50,179 nucleotides of DNA from an uncultured Roseburia sp. (GTDB lineage: Bacteria > Bacillota > Clostridia > Lachnospirales > Lachnospiraceae), in assembly GCA_910587865.1 (NCBI GenBank), contig CAJUNX010000012.1:1-50179 (forward strand), written 5' to 3'. Shown here piece after piece: positions 1 to 8,665 of the stretch. Below the pieces are notes generated by a model, which saw nothing but the letters and a program-made list of their open reading frames with translations, did no database searches and was not told the origin of the DNA. Position numbers and translations under genes: made by a program. Each line of letters opens with the position of its first letter. Position 1 is the first letter of the stretch.

Positions 1-73
1 TAAAAATCCGCAATTTAGGATTTGAGTGGGAGTAAACATTCATGCGTTTGTCGTGCGGAGTTTTTCTGATCTA

Positions 74-102
74 TTAACATTTCAGACTGTTTCGGTTATA
101 AT
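74..102 (+). promoter_or_regulatory. Sigma-A-type promoter of the response regulator operon
   Basis: A TTAACA -35 box (74-79), a 17-bp spacer and a perfect TATAAT -10 box (97-102) lie 29 bases before the GTG start at 132. The first 73 bases of the window hold no gene that I can support. Confidence 0.75.
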
Positions 103-131
103 TAATTTTAAAAATGGCATGGAGGTAACGA

Positions 132-821
132 GTGAGGATTTTAGTGATAGAAGACGATCTGGCATTAAGCGCCGGATTGTGTTTCGAGCTTGACAGCAGC
201 GGCTATCTCACAGTCGCTGCCTACAATTGCAGTAAAGCGGAGCAGCTGATCTGGAGCGATCATTTTGACCTTGTTTTGCTGGATGTGAATCTGCCGGACG
301 GAAACGGCTTTGACCTGTGCCGTATCATAAAGCAGGCTCGTCCGGAACTGCCGGTGATTTTTCTGACCGCAAATGATCTGGAAGAGGATGTGCTAAACGG
401 CTTTGATCTCGGCGCGGAGGATTATGTGACCAAGCCTTTTCACATGAAGGTTCTGCTGCGCCGTGTGGAGGCTCTGCTGCGCAGGGTCGGTAAAGCTGCA
501 GCGGAGGCACCGGCAGGGCGGTGGAGCGACGGGTTTCTGACGCTGGATTTCTCTGCGCTGACCGCGCAGCGGGGAGAAGAAACGCTGTCTATTACGCCAA
601 ATGAATATAAGCTGCTGCGGGAGCTGACCGGCCATACGGGAAAGATCCTCACCCGCCAGATCCTGCTGGAACGGCTGTGGGATTGCGGCGGGAATTTCAT
701 CGATGATCACACCCTGACGGTTACCATGAACCGCCTGCGCTCCAAGATCGAAGATGACGTCCACACCTATATAAAGACGGTCCGCGGGATGGGATACATA
801 TGGAAAGGAGTGCAGAGATGA
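132..821 (+). CDS. OmpR/PhoB-family response regulator
   Basis: This is a two-component response regulator of 229 residues. It has an N-terminal receiver domain (about residues 1-115) with the acidic pair near the start (IEDD), the phospho-accepting aspartate D51 in LLDVNLPDG, and the conserved lysine in TKPF. A C-terminal winged-helix DNA-binding domain (about 130-229) follows, with the typical LTPNEY-like and TVRGMGY motifs. The start is GTG at 132, fixed by a GGAGGT ribosome site at 121-126. Its last codon overlaps the start of the kinase gene by 4 bases (ATGA), so the two are translationally coupled. Next to two ABC ATPase/FtsX-permease pairs, it most resembles regulators of antimicrobial-peptide-responsive transporters (BceR/VraR-like modules). 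The target is probably the ABC genes in this operon; that link is inferred from position. Confidence 0.9.
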   Translation: MRILVIEDDLALSAGLCFELDSSGYLTVAAYNCSKAEQLIWSDHFDLVLLDVNLPDGNGFDLCRIIKQARPELPVIFLTANDLEEDVLNGFDLGAEDYVTKPFHMKVLLRRVEALLRRVGKAAAEAPAGRWSDGFLTLDFSALTAQRGEETLSITPNEYKLLRELTGHTGKILTRQILLERLWDCGGNFIDDHTLTVTMNRLRSKIEDDVHTYIKTVRGMGYIWKGVQR

Positions 822-1840
822 AAAACCGTCTGTCTGCAATCCCCGGCATTGCCCTGGCGGCGGTATCCGTCGGTCTTATGGCGGCGCTGATATGGATCTT
901 ATGGGAGTATGTTCCCGGGGCATCCGTACGGTATGGTATCTTAGCGGTGGGCGCCGGCAGTTTCCTGACAGCCGGGTTGTGGGCCATCTGGCAGCGGTAT
1001 CAGATCGGGAAGTTTGCAGACGATATCTGCGAAACAATAGATGCCGCGATTGCGGGCCGTCAGCCGGAACATTTTCACCCCTATGAGGATTCTCTGACGG
1101 CAAAGGTGCAGGGAAAACTGATGCAGTATTATGACATGATGCACGAAGGACGCCTGCAGAGCGAGCGTGATAAAAAGACCATACAGAGCCTGGTCAGCGA
1201 TATCTCGCATCAGGTGAAAACGCCCATTGCCAATATCAGGCTTTATACCGGGATTCTGCAGCACCCTGGGCTTTCGGAAGAAAAACGCAGATTGTTTCTT
1301 GACACGATGGATGCGCAGATTGACAAGCTGGATTTTCTGATGCAGTCTCTGATTAAAATGTCGCGGCTGGAAACCGGCACCTTTCTCTTAAAGCCGTCCT
1401 CCGCCCGACTGAACGACACCATCGCGCAGGCGATGAATACCGTTTGGGCAAAAGCGGAGCAGAAAAATATCGAATTGTCGGCTGAGTGCGATGCAAAAAT
1501 TACGGTGCGGCACGATCCGAAGTGGACGGCGGAAGCGATCGGAAATATCCTGGATAATGCGGTCAAGTATACCCCGGCCGGCGGAAGCGTCTCTGTCACG
1601 GTGCGTCCCTGGCAGTTTTACACCCGCATTGATATTTCCGATACCGGCGCAGGGATCCCGGAGGAACACTACAACGATGTGTTCCGTCGGTTCTACCGGG
1701 CAGAGGAGACCGCCGCGGAGGAGGGCGTTGGTCTCGGTCTGTACCTGGCGAACGGGATTGTCAGCCGACAGAAGGGATATATCAGCGTGACATCCAGGGT
1801 CGGAGAAGGAACTACATTTTCCGTCTATTTGCTCAGCTGA
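818..1840 (+). CDS. Membrane sensor histidine kinase
   Basis: This is the partner kinase of the upstream response regulator, 340 residues. Two N-terminal membrane segments (about residues 6-28 and 34-54) are separated by only a few residues, so there is almost no extracellular sensor. This is the intramembrane-sensing layout typical of kinases that work with an ABC transporter. The HisKA motif is SDISHQVKTP with the phospho-accepting histidine H131. The catalytic domain shows the N box (NILDNAVKYT), G1 (DTGAGI) and G2 (GVGLGLYL). An in-frame ATG at 800 exists, but AAGGAG at 805-810 lies at proper distance only from ATG 818, which also gives the usual 4-base ATGA overlap with the regulator gene. 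The signal sensed cannot be read from the sequence; a peptide antibiotic is a reasonable guess from the neighbouring transporters. Confidence 0.9.
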   Translation: MKNRLSAIPGIALAAVSVGLMAALIWILWEYVPGASVRYGILAVGAGSFLTAGLWAIWQRYQIGKFADDICETIDAAIAGRQPEHFHPYEDSLTAKVQGKLMQYYDMMHEGRLQSERDKKTIQSLVSDISHQVKTPIANIRLYTGILQHPGLSEEKRRLFLDTMDAQIDKLDFLMQSLIKMSRLETGTFLLKPSSARLNDTIAQAMNTVWAKAEQKNIELSAECDAKITVRHDPKWTAEAIGNILDNAVKYTPAGGSVSVTVRPWQFYTRIDISDTGAGIPEEHYNDVFRRFYRAEETAAEEGVGLGLYLANGIVSRQKGYISVTSRVGEGTTFSVYLLS

Positions 1841-1859
1841 GCTTACAATCCCAAAAAAC

Positions 1860-2008
1860 GTTCAGCCCGTGCCATTCGCAAAACCGTGCCTGCGGCACTC
1901 TCTGCTGCAACGCAGCTTATTTCTGCTCATAAACGGGCGCTCCGCGCATGCATCACAGAACGGGCTCATGCATGCATGATTCGCTCGTTTTGCGATGCAT
2001 GGCTGAAC
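1860..2008 (+). repeat. Intergenic inverted-repeat element inside the operon
   Basis: The gap between kinase and ATPase genes is filled by an element with imperfect terminal inverted repeats. GTTCAGCC (1860-1867) pairs with GGCTGAAC (2001-2008), and TCGCAAAAC (1876-1884) pairs with GTTTTGCGA (1987-1995). Inside are small hairpins, GTGCC-tgc-GGCAC (1886-1898) and GCTGC-aac-GCAGC (1904-1916), and several ATGCAT/GCATGC palindromes (1946-2000). It has no open reading frame. It looks like a MITE or BIME-type repeat that could fold in RNA and partly uncouple the kinase from the ABC genes. Origin and function are inferred. Confidence 0.6.
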
Positions 2009-2043
2009 TTATAAAATAAAATATAGAAATGAGGAATCGACGC

Positions 2044-2709
2044 ATGGACATTGTAACCGTACATGATCTCCATAAAACCTTCGGCAAAGGCGAGGGTGCT
2101 GTACATGCGCTAAACGGCATTGATCTCGCCATTGAAAAGGGAACATTTACCGCGATCATCGGCGTGTCCGGTTCTGGAAAGACCACGCTTTTAAATATGA
2201 TCGGCGGACTGGATACACCCGATCAGGGAGAGGTCATTGTGGACGGCGTTTCTTTATCCGGCCTGAAGGAACGGGAACTGGCGGTATTCCGCCGTGATAA
2301 GGTCGGTTTCGTATACCAGAGCTTTCATCTGGTTCCCGCACTGACCGTCAAAGAGAATATCCTGTTTCCGCTGAGCCTTGCGGGGCGTACATCCGATCCG
2401 GAGTTTTTTGCGGAAATAATCGGGCTTTTGCATCTTAAAGAGAAGCTGAACGCTTATCCGCAGGAGCTTTCCGGCGGCGGTCAGCAGCGGGCGGCGATCG
2501 CGCGGGCGCTGATTGCAAAGCCTGCCATCCTTCTGGCGGACGAGCCCACCGGAAATCTGGATTCCAAAAGCGGACAAAATGTGCTGGGGCTGCTGAAACT
2601 GTCGGTGGAAACCTATCATCAGACCTTGGTGATGATCACGCACAACCTTGAGATCGCACAGATGGCCGACCGGGTAATCCGAATGGAAGATGGCCGTATC
2701 CATGGATAA
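2044..2709 (+). CDS. ABC transporter ATP-binding protein (first pair)
   Basis: This is an ATPase of the LolD/MacB/BceA type, 221 residues, which powers the adjacent FtsX-type permease. Visible motifs are Walker A GVSGSGKTT, Q-loop VYQSFHLVPALT, Walker B ILLADEPTGNLD and switch histidine MITHN. The signature reads LSGGGQQR instead of the usual LSGGQQQR, so the fifth signature residue is Gly. A start at 2029 is possible, but GAGG at 2031-2034 favours ATG 2044. The permease follows after 12 bases behind an AAGGAGG site. The paralogue at 5357 has a normal signature. The cargo is unknown; peptide or lipid-linked antibiotic handling is inferred from the two-component pair upstream. Confidence 0.9.
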   Translation: MDIVTVHDLHKTFGKGEGAVHALNGIDLAIEKGTFTAIIGVSGSGKTTLLNMIGGLDTPDQGEVIVDGVSLSGLKERELAVFRRDKVGFVYQSFHLVPALTVKENILFPLSLAGRTSDPEFFAEIIGLLHLKEKLNAYPQELSGGGQQRAAIARALIAKPAILLADEPTGNLDSKSGQNVLGLLKLSVETYHQTLVMITHNLEIAQMADRVIRMEDGRIHG

Positions 2710-2721
2710 GGAGGAAGGGTC

Positions 2722-5265
2722 ATGCTTGCAAACAATAACCTGAAGGCCTGCCGCACACTGATAAAGCGGGATTTTGCGTTTCACCGCGGCAAAAACAGTA
2801 TTCTGATCCTGGCGGCAATGCTGATCACGGCACTCTACACCTTTGTGTTTCTGCTGGGCGGTTCCGTTCAGGGGGCATTTCTGCTCAGGTACCAGTATTC
2901 TTATGGCTCCGCGAGTCAGATTCTCTTTACCGGGCTGACGAATGAGCAGGCGGATCGTATCGCGGGAGACGCCAGAGTAAAACAGACCGTCCGCCTCAGC
3001 ACGATAGGGGAGATCAGTGATCCGGTGATAGGGCAGCGGCTGGTAAAGCTGGCGGTTGCAGACCGAGACTATGCCAAAACCGTATTGTCCGTTCCTGACA
3101 CGGGGGATTTCCCGAAAGACGCCGGAGAGATTGCACTGGACGAATTTACGATGGATTCGCTGGGGATTCCGCGGGAACCGGGGGCGCCGGTGACGCTGCG
3201 CTGGACGGATCCGAAGGGAACGGCGCACACCACGGAATTTACGCTGTGCGGCTGGTGGACCAGCCCTACGATTTTTACTGAAGCATGCGCCTGGATCTCC
3301 GCCGATACCGCGCTCACGCTGGTCCCCGACTATTCGGACAAAGACAGTCGGAATATCACGCTGGGGGTAAATCTGCACCAGCCGAAAGATCCTGACCGGC
3401 AGGCCGCCGCGATTCTCAAAGAACAGGGAATCACGGATGCCGGATTCACAACCAGTCTTGTATGGAACGAAATGCGCCGGGAAGAGGCGAAGCAGGAGGC
3501 AATGCCGTTCTATTCTCCCGTGATTCTGATTCTGCTGTGCGGATGTCTGATGATTTACAGTATCGTCCATGTGGCGGCGCAGCAGGAGACCATGTATTAT
3601 GCTGTTCTGAAATCGCTGGGAATGACGCCGCGGCAGATCCGCTTTCTGCTGATGGGACAGGGATGTATCATCTCCCTCCCCGGCTTACTTCCGGGCTGGG
3701 CGCTGGGATTTGGTCTTCACTTTGTCATTTCCGGCCATGTGATCATAGGGATGGAAGAAAATCCCGCGCTGTATTTTCTTTCCTGGCAGCCGTTTGCTGC
3801 TGCTGCGGCCGGCACTCTGCTCACCGCACTGTCCGCTTATCTGCTTCCGGCGATCCGTCTGTCGCGCATGACGCCGGTACAGGCAGCAGGCTCCGCTGCG
3901 GATCATTTGCCGCGCCGCGGGCGCAGGCCGGACGGGCGTACCACCCTTTGGGACCTGGCGCTGCGCACGACATTTGGCCAGAACCGGTGGCGTACCCTCT
4001 TATCGGCCGTGTCCCTGCTGGCGGCTGCGGCATTGCTGAACGGGATATGGATGCAGTATGCGAGCTTTCGGGAAGATCTGTATCTGTCCGTGATGTGTCC
4101 GTGGGATTACAGTTTTATGGACGGATCGGCATATCTCAATGTGCAGCAGTATAACGAGAAGAATCGCGGCATTACCGAAGAGACCGTAGCGGAGCTTAAG
4201 GCACGTCCGGAGGTCACGGATGTCAGCGTCTTAAAATCGCATGAAACAGAACTGACCGCGTCCGATACGCTGCGCCGGCGTATTGTGGACTACTACAATC
4301 AGCCCTATGATGAAACGATGACGCTGAAAGAAACGCAGGCAGGCTATCCGCACTGGGGTGCCGGTTTGGACCGTCTGGAACAGAGCGGCGAATACATGGG
4401 GCTTGTGATCGGGATGGACGGGGCCTATCTTGAGTATGTGCTGGAGAACTGCCTTTTCACCAGCGGCGGCTTTGATGCGGACGCGTTTGCCTCCGGGGAG
4501 TATGTGCTGGCGGCAGGCGCTTATCACGAAGGAATATCCACTCCGGCGGAAGGAGAGACGGTGGCGCTGAACGGACGCAGCTATACCGTGCTTGGCTCCG
4601 TGACGCATGATGACACCTACATAAACGGGACGGGCAGCGTTGAGGCAGCGTTTCATATCGTGTATATTCTGCCCGTGGAACAATTCGACATCCTGTTTCC
4701 GGGGCAGGCATATCGTCAGCTGGCGGTTGACATTGACCCTGCACAGCAGACTGCGTTTGAAGAATATCTGGATCTTTATGAGCAGGGACAAAACCGGGGG
4801 GTGGGGATCAGACGCCGCAGCGAATATGTGACGAATTTCAATGTGGGGAGACTGAATGAGGTCCTGCCAAAGCTGGTTGTCGCTTTGGTGCTGCTTGGAA
4901 TCGCGCTCATCAACTTTTCGAATATGCTGGCGGTTAAGACAATCAGCCGGAAATCCGAGTTTGCGGTATATGAGAGCCTTGGCATGACAAATCATCAGCT
5001 GCGCTGTCTGATGATTCTCGAAGGCGTGTTTCATGCCCTGCTGATGATTCTGCTGCTCGTGCCAGTCGTCGCATGTTTAATGGCAGTTGTGATGCCTGCC
5101 GCGGTCGAGGCGATGGGATCCTGGTGCACCGTCTATCGCTTCTCACTGCTGCCGCTGTGGCTGCTTGTTCCGGTTATCCTGCTGTCAGCCGTGACGATAC
5201 CGCTGATCTGTCTGCGGTCTGTCACAAAAGGCAGCCTGACCGGACGGATGCGTCATACGGAATAA
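2722..5265 (+). CDS. ABC transporter permease, FtsX/MacB-type (first pair)
   Basis: This is a large membrane protein of 847 residues. It has an N-terminal membrane helix (about 22-45), a long extracellular domain (about 46-260), a membrane block of three helices that forms an FtsX core (about 265-385), a second helix with another large extracellular domain (about 420-700), and a second FtsX core at the C terminus (about 710-835). The motif KSLGMTPRQIRFLL in the first core and ESLGMTNHQL in the second are the usual coupling-helix regions of this family. The double layout equals that of the permease at 6042, so the two pairs are paralogous. It acts in the cytoplasmic membrane with the ATPase just upstream. 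Substrate unknown; BceB-like antibiotic sensing or removal is the likeliest role. Confidence 0.88.
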   Translation: MLANNNLKACRTLIKRDFAFHRGKNSILILAAMLITALYTFVFLLGGSVQGAFLLRYQYSYGSASQILFTGLTNEQADRIAGDARVKQTVRLSTIGEISDPVIGQRLVKLAVADRDYAKTVLSVPDTGDFPKDAGEIALDEFTMDSLGIPREPGAPVTLRWTDPKGTAHTTEFTLCGWWTSPTIFTEACAWISADTALTLVPDYSDKDSRNITLGVNLHQPKDPDRQAAAILKEQGITDAGFTTSLVWNEMRREEAKQEAMPFYSPVILILLCGCLMIYSIVHVAAQQETMYYAVLKSLGMTPRQIRFLLMGQGCIISLPGLLPGWALGFGLHFVISGHVIIGMEENPALYFLSWQPFAAAAAGTLLTALSAYLLPAIRLSRMTPVQAAGSAADHLPRRGRRPDGRTTLWDLALRTTFGQNRWRTLLSAVSLLAAAALLNGIWMQYASFREDLYLSVMCPWDYSFMDGSAYLNVQQYNEKNRGITEETVAELKARPEVTDVSVLKSHETELTASDTLRRRIVDYYNQPYDETMTLKETQAGYPHWGAGLDRLEQSGEYMGLVIGMDGAYLEYVLENCLFTSGGFDADAFASGEYVLAAGAYHEGISTPAEGETVALNGRSYTVLGSVTHDDTYINGTGSVEAAFHIVYILPVEQFDILFPGQAYRQLAVDIDPAQQTAFEEYLDLYEQGQNRGVGIRRRSEYVTNFNVGRLNEVLPKLVVALVLLGIALINFSNMLAVKTISRKSEFAVYESLGMTNHQLRCLMILEGVFHALLMILLLVPVVACLMAVVMPAAVEAMGSWCTVYRFSLLPLWLLVPVILLSAVTIPLICLRSVTKGSLTGRMRHTE

Positions 5266-5278
5266 AACAGTTACAAAA

Positions 5279-5323
5279 ATGTACCTTTCATGTACCTGAA
5301 ATGAGATGCCGGTCTGGTAGACT
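5279..5323 (+). promoter_or_regulatory. Direct-repeat operator and promoter for the second ABC pair
   Basis: ATGTACC occurs at 5279-5285 and again at 5290-5296, an 11-bp (one helical turn) spacing. A TAGACT -10-like box lies at 5318-5323 and no good -35 box is present. A tandem site one turn apart just upstream of a -35-less promoter is typical of OmpR-family activators. The regulator at 132 is the obvious candidate; this is inference. Confidence 0.5.
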
Positions 5324-5356
5324 GAACGCATCAAAAGCATACAGGAGGAAGGGCAT

Positions 5357-6028
5357 ATGGAAACGATTTTAAAAGCCACCGGCTTGAAAAAATATTACGG
5401 GAAAGGAGAGACACTGGTAAAGGCACTGGACGGTGTTGACCTGGAGATCGAACGCGGAACCTTCACGGCGATTATCGGCACATCCGGCTCCGGCAAATCC
5501 ACCCTGCTGAATATGCTGGGAGGGCTTGACACGCCGGGAGAGGGCAGTATCAAAATCGGGGAGACGGAGCTTGCCCGGTTAAACAGCGAGCAGGCAGCCA
5601 TTTTCCGCCGCAAACAGATCGGCTTTATCTTTCAGAACTACAATCTGGTACCGGTCTTAAGCGTTTGGGAAAATATTATTTTTCCCATTGCGCTGGATAA
5701 ACGCAAGCCGGATCGGAAGTTTGTCATGGAGGTGGTGCGGCTGCTGGGACTTACAAAAAAGCTTGACAGTCTGCCGAACAACCTTTCCGGAGGCCAGCAG
5801 CAGCGCGTGGCGATTGCACGTGCCCTGGCGGGAAAACCTTCTATCATTCTGGCTGATGAGCCCACCGGGAACCTGGATACCAAAACCAGCGACGATGTGA
5901 TCGGTCTTCTGAAAATGACCGGCAGGGAATTCGGCCAGACCATTGTGATGATCACACATAACCCGGAAATTGCACAGATGGCGGATCGCGTCGTTCGGAT
6001 CGAAGACGGCCGTATCGCGGCGCGGTAA
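5357..6028 (+). CDS. ABC transporter ATP-binding protein (second pair)
   Basis: This is an ATPase of the LolD/MacB/BceA type, 223 residues, paralogous to the one at 2044. Walker A is GTSGSGKST, the signature is the canonical LSGGQQQRVAIARAL, Walker B is IILADEPTGNLD, and the switch histidine sits in MITHNPE. The start ATG at 5357 follows an AGGAGG site at 5342-5347. The permease at 6042 begins 13 bases downstream, so they form one unit. A separate promoter region with a direct repeat precedes this gene, which suggests that the second pair can be induced on its own. The substrate cannot be told from sequence. Confidence 0.9.
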   Translation: METILKATGLKKYYGKGETLVKALDGVDLEIERGTFTAIIGTSGSGKSTLLNMLGGLDTPGEGSIKIGETELARLNSEQAAIFRRKQIGFIFQNYNLVPVLSVWENIIFPIALDKRKPDRKFVMEVVRLLGLTKKLDSLPNNLSGGQQQRVAIARALAGKPSIILADEPTGNLDTKTSDDVIGLLKMTGREFGQTIVMITHNPEIAQMADRVVRIEDGRIAAR

Positions 6029-6041
6029 GGAGGGTGATCTG

Positions 6042-8612
6042 ATGAGCAGAAGCAGAAAACAGGAAACCTTTCGCCCGGTCAGCGTGATCAGCCGGCGGAT
6101 GTTCTGCAAAAACAAAGCACGCAACCTGGCAGCCGTTCTGGCGATCCTGATGACAACCCTGATGTTTACGACGCTGTTTACGCTGGCGCAGAGTATGCGC
6201 GAGAACCTGATTGAGATGACCTTCCGGCAGACCGGCTATGACGCGCAGGCAGGCTGTAAGTCCATCACACCGGAGCAGGCGGAAAAACTGGCGTCCCACC
6301 CGGATGTGAAAGAGCTGGGAGAAAGCATTGTGCTCGGCCTGGCGGAAAACAGTAAGCTGGGCGGGCGGCAGGTCGAGATCCGCTGGGCGGATGAGAGCTA
6401 TGCGGCGCACAGCTATGCGGCTCCTACAACCGGAAGGATGCCGCAGTCTGCCGGCGAAGTGGCGATGGATACCATTGCGCTGGATCGTCTGGGCATCCCG
6501 CATGAAATCGGTCAGACGGTGACGCTGGAATGGCGGAAAGATCTCTCCGATCCCGACGCCGTGCCCATGCAGTCGGTGTTTACCCTCTGCGGGTTCTGGG
6601 AGGGCAACAGCTCCGTCTATGCCAGCATGGCATGGGTCAGCCGCGAATATACCGATCAGATGACAGGCGGCCGGCTCTCCGATAACGGCGGGGTTTTGGG
6701 TTTATACATGGTACAGATCAGCCTGTATCGGGACGACAATATCGAATTGACCATGGATCGGATTCTGACGGATACCGGTTTGGAGGGTCTGGAGTACAGC
6801 GTCAATCTGGCCTACTCTCCGGAGATGGGGGCGACCGCGCTTCAGGAAACGCTTCCGATGTATTTTGGAATGGTGATGGTCTTTCTCGCGGGCTGGCTGA
6901 TCATCTACAATATTTTTCAGATCAGCGTGACTGCCGATGTACAGTTTTACGGAAAATTAAAAACGCTCGGCACCACAAAACGTCAGATCAAAAGGCTGAT
7001 CTACGGGCAGGCGAATCTTCTGTGTATGATCGGCATTCCCGTCGGCCTTTTGTCCGGCTGGTTTTTAGGGCTGGTGCTGGTACCGGCTTTCACCGGAATC
7101 GTGGAAGGCGGCGGCACGGTGTCCGCCAGTCCGCTGATATTTATCGGAGCTGCGGTGTTTGCATGGATTACGGTTGTCGTTTCATGCCTGCGTCCGGCGG
7201 GACTGGCAGGTAAGGTATCACCCGTGGAGGCACTGCGGATGAGCGATGCCGGCACGTCTGGCAGGAAAAAGAAAAGACGCGGCGAGACGGGGGCTTCCCT
7301 TGCGGGAATGGCCTGGGCGAACCTTGGACGCAATAAAAAACGCACGGTCACGGTGATCTGTTCGCTGACGCTTGGCCTCGTGCTGCTCAGCTGCTTTTAC
7401 GCCAAAAACGCGGCCTTTGATATGGAAAAGTATCTGGCGGATCTGACGATTGCGGATTTTGAACTGACCGAAGCCACCAGTGATAACTATATCGGAGGCT
7501 ATGATCCTTATGGCGCCACGCTGGGAGACGGCCTGGCTAAGGAGCTGGAAGGCATGGAGGGTGTGGAGGCCGTCGGCCGGGAGTATTCCCATCAGTTCCG
7601 CTGGCGGTATGATGATCAGACCAAAGAAAATCTGCAGGAGTTTTACACTGAAGAGATGCTGGAATACTGGGCGGGGTACGATCCCGCCGGCGTGGACGCC
7701 TTTCATCAGGCCGTCGACACACAGGAGATGAACGCGGTGGTGTTCGGGCTGGAGGGGATTCCGCTGGATGCTGTTACCCAGCCCGGGTATCTTTTGGAAG
7801 GCAGCTTTGATCCGGATGCCTTTTTCAGCGGGGATTATGTGCTGGCGGTCGGCCCGGCGGTTTCCAAAGAGGAGGAGTATCACGTTCTGCCGGTCCCGTC
7901 CGTGGGCAGTACCGTTACGCTGGAGGGCAGAAATTATATGGTAATGGCCATAGTGTTTCCGCTCTCGCCGATTGACGAAGGCGCATCGGAAGCGGGAGCG
8001 CCGGATGGCATGGAACAGCATTTCATTCTGCCGGCTGATGTCTTTCGGCAGAACTGGCCGGAGAACACGCTGCGGAAGCTGTTTCTGAATGTGGATGACG
8101 CTCATATCGACGCGATGCAGAGCCGGCTGGATGGCCATATCGCTGCGGCGGCTGGCAGTCTCCCGGTTACTTCGCGGAAGTCTGTGGCGCAGCAGTATGA
8201 GAACGAGACCAGGTCCGCTGCCGTTATGGGCAACACCGTCAGCGTGGTCATCGCCCTGATCGGCGTGCTGAACTTTGTGAATTCCATGGTCACGGCGATC
8301 GTGTCCCGCAGGCGAGAGTTTGCCATGATCCAAAGTGTGGGGATGACCAAAAAGCAGCTTTGCGGGATGCTGGTGTGCGAAGGACTTTACTACGCGGCGA
8401 TCACGCTGGCGGTATCGTATCTTCTTGGCGCGCTGGCGGTCGGTGTCGTCATCCGCAGTATGGTGGAGGGGGGATTTACGACCTTCCGTTTCACGCTTCT
8501 GCCGCTTGGTATCTGCACGCCGCTCCTTTTGGGGTTTGCTGTGCTGATCCCCTTTGTCTGCTTTAAGAATCTGGAACGGCAGAGTATTGTGGAGAGACTG
8601 CGGATGGAGTGA
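6042..8612 (+). CDS. ABC transporter permease, FtsX/MacB-type (second pair)
   Basis: This is the membrane partner of the ATPase at 5357, 856 residues. It has the same double FtsX layout as the permease at 2722: an N-terminal helix (about 29-50), an extracellular domain, an FtsX membrane block with KTLGTTKRQIKRLI, then a second helix with a large acidic extracellular domain, and a C-terminal FtsX block with QSVGMTKKQL. An upstream in-frame ATG at 5970 lies inside the ATPase gene and has no ribosome site; ATG 6042 follows AAGGAGGG at 6027-6034. It closes the operon, just before a strong bidirectional terminator. A role in resistance to or sensing of extracellular peptides is inferred from context. 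Confidence 0.88.
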   Translation: MSRSRKQETFRPVSVISRRMFCKNKARNLAAVLAILMTTLMFTTLFTLAQSMRENLIEMTFRQTGYDAQAGCKSITPEQAEKLASHPDVKELGESIVLGLAENSKLGGRQVEIRWADESYAAHSYAAPTTGRMPQSAGEVAMDTIALDRLGIPHEIGQTVTLEWRKDLSDPDAVPMQSVFTLCGFWEGNSSVYASMAWVSREYTDQMTGGRLSDNGGVLGLYMVQISLYRDDNIELTMDRILTDTGLEGLEYSVNLAYSPEMGATALQETLPMYFGMVMVFLAGWLIIYNIFQISVTADVQFYGKLKTLGTTKRQIKRLIYGQANLLCMIGIPVGLLSGWFLGLVLVPAFTGIVEGGGTVSASPLIFIGAAVFAWITVVVSCLRPAGLAGKVSPVEALRMSDAGTSGRKKKRRGETGASLAGMAWANLGRNKKRTVTVICSLTLGLVLLSCFYAKNAAFDMEKYLADLTIADFELTEATSDNYIGGYDPYGATLGDGLAKELEGMEGVEAVGREYSHQFRWRYDDQTKENLQEFYTEEMLEYWAGYDPAGVDAFHQAVDTQEMNAVVFGLEGIPLDAVTQPGYLLEGSFDPDAFFSGDYVLAVGPAVSKEEEYHVLPVPSVGSTVTLEGRNYMVMAIVFPLSPIDEGASEAGAPDGMEQHFILPADVFRQNWPENTLRKLFLNVDDAHIDAMQSRLDGHIAAAAGSLPVTSRKSVAQQYENETRSAAVMGNTVSVVIALIGVLNFVNSMVTAIVSRRREFAMIQSVGMTKKQLCGMLVCEGLYYAAITLAVSYLLGALAVGVVIRSMVEGGFTTFRFTLLPLGICTPLLLGFAVLIPFVCFKNLERQSIVERLRME

Positions 8613-8625
8613 TCGTGAGAGGAAT

Positions 8626-8665
8626 AAAAAAGAGGGGGCTGTGCCAGCACAGCCTCCTCTTTTTT
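8626..8665. terminator. Bidirectional rho-independent terminator
   Basis: A long stem (8631-8644 with 8647-8660, one G-U pair) is flanked by five A residues on the left and a T tract on the right. It can end both the ABC operon (+) and the MATE gene (-), whose stop codon lies at its edge. Confidence 0.92.

Noticed and set aside
2254..3570. 438-codon minus-strand frame across the ATPase and permease genes
   Set aside because: It is antisense to two clear genes, has no family motif, is rich in Arg/His/Gln as expected for an antisense shadow, and lacks a ribosome site.
7218..8333. 371-codon minus-strand frame inside the second permease gene
   Set aside because: It is antisense to a well-supported FtsX-type permease and has no recognisable domain.
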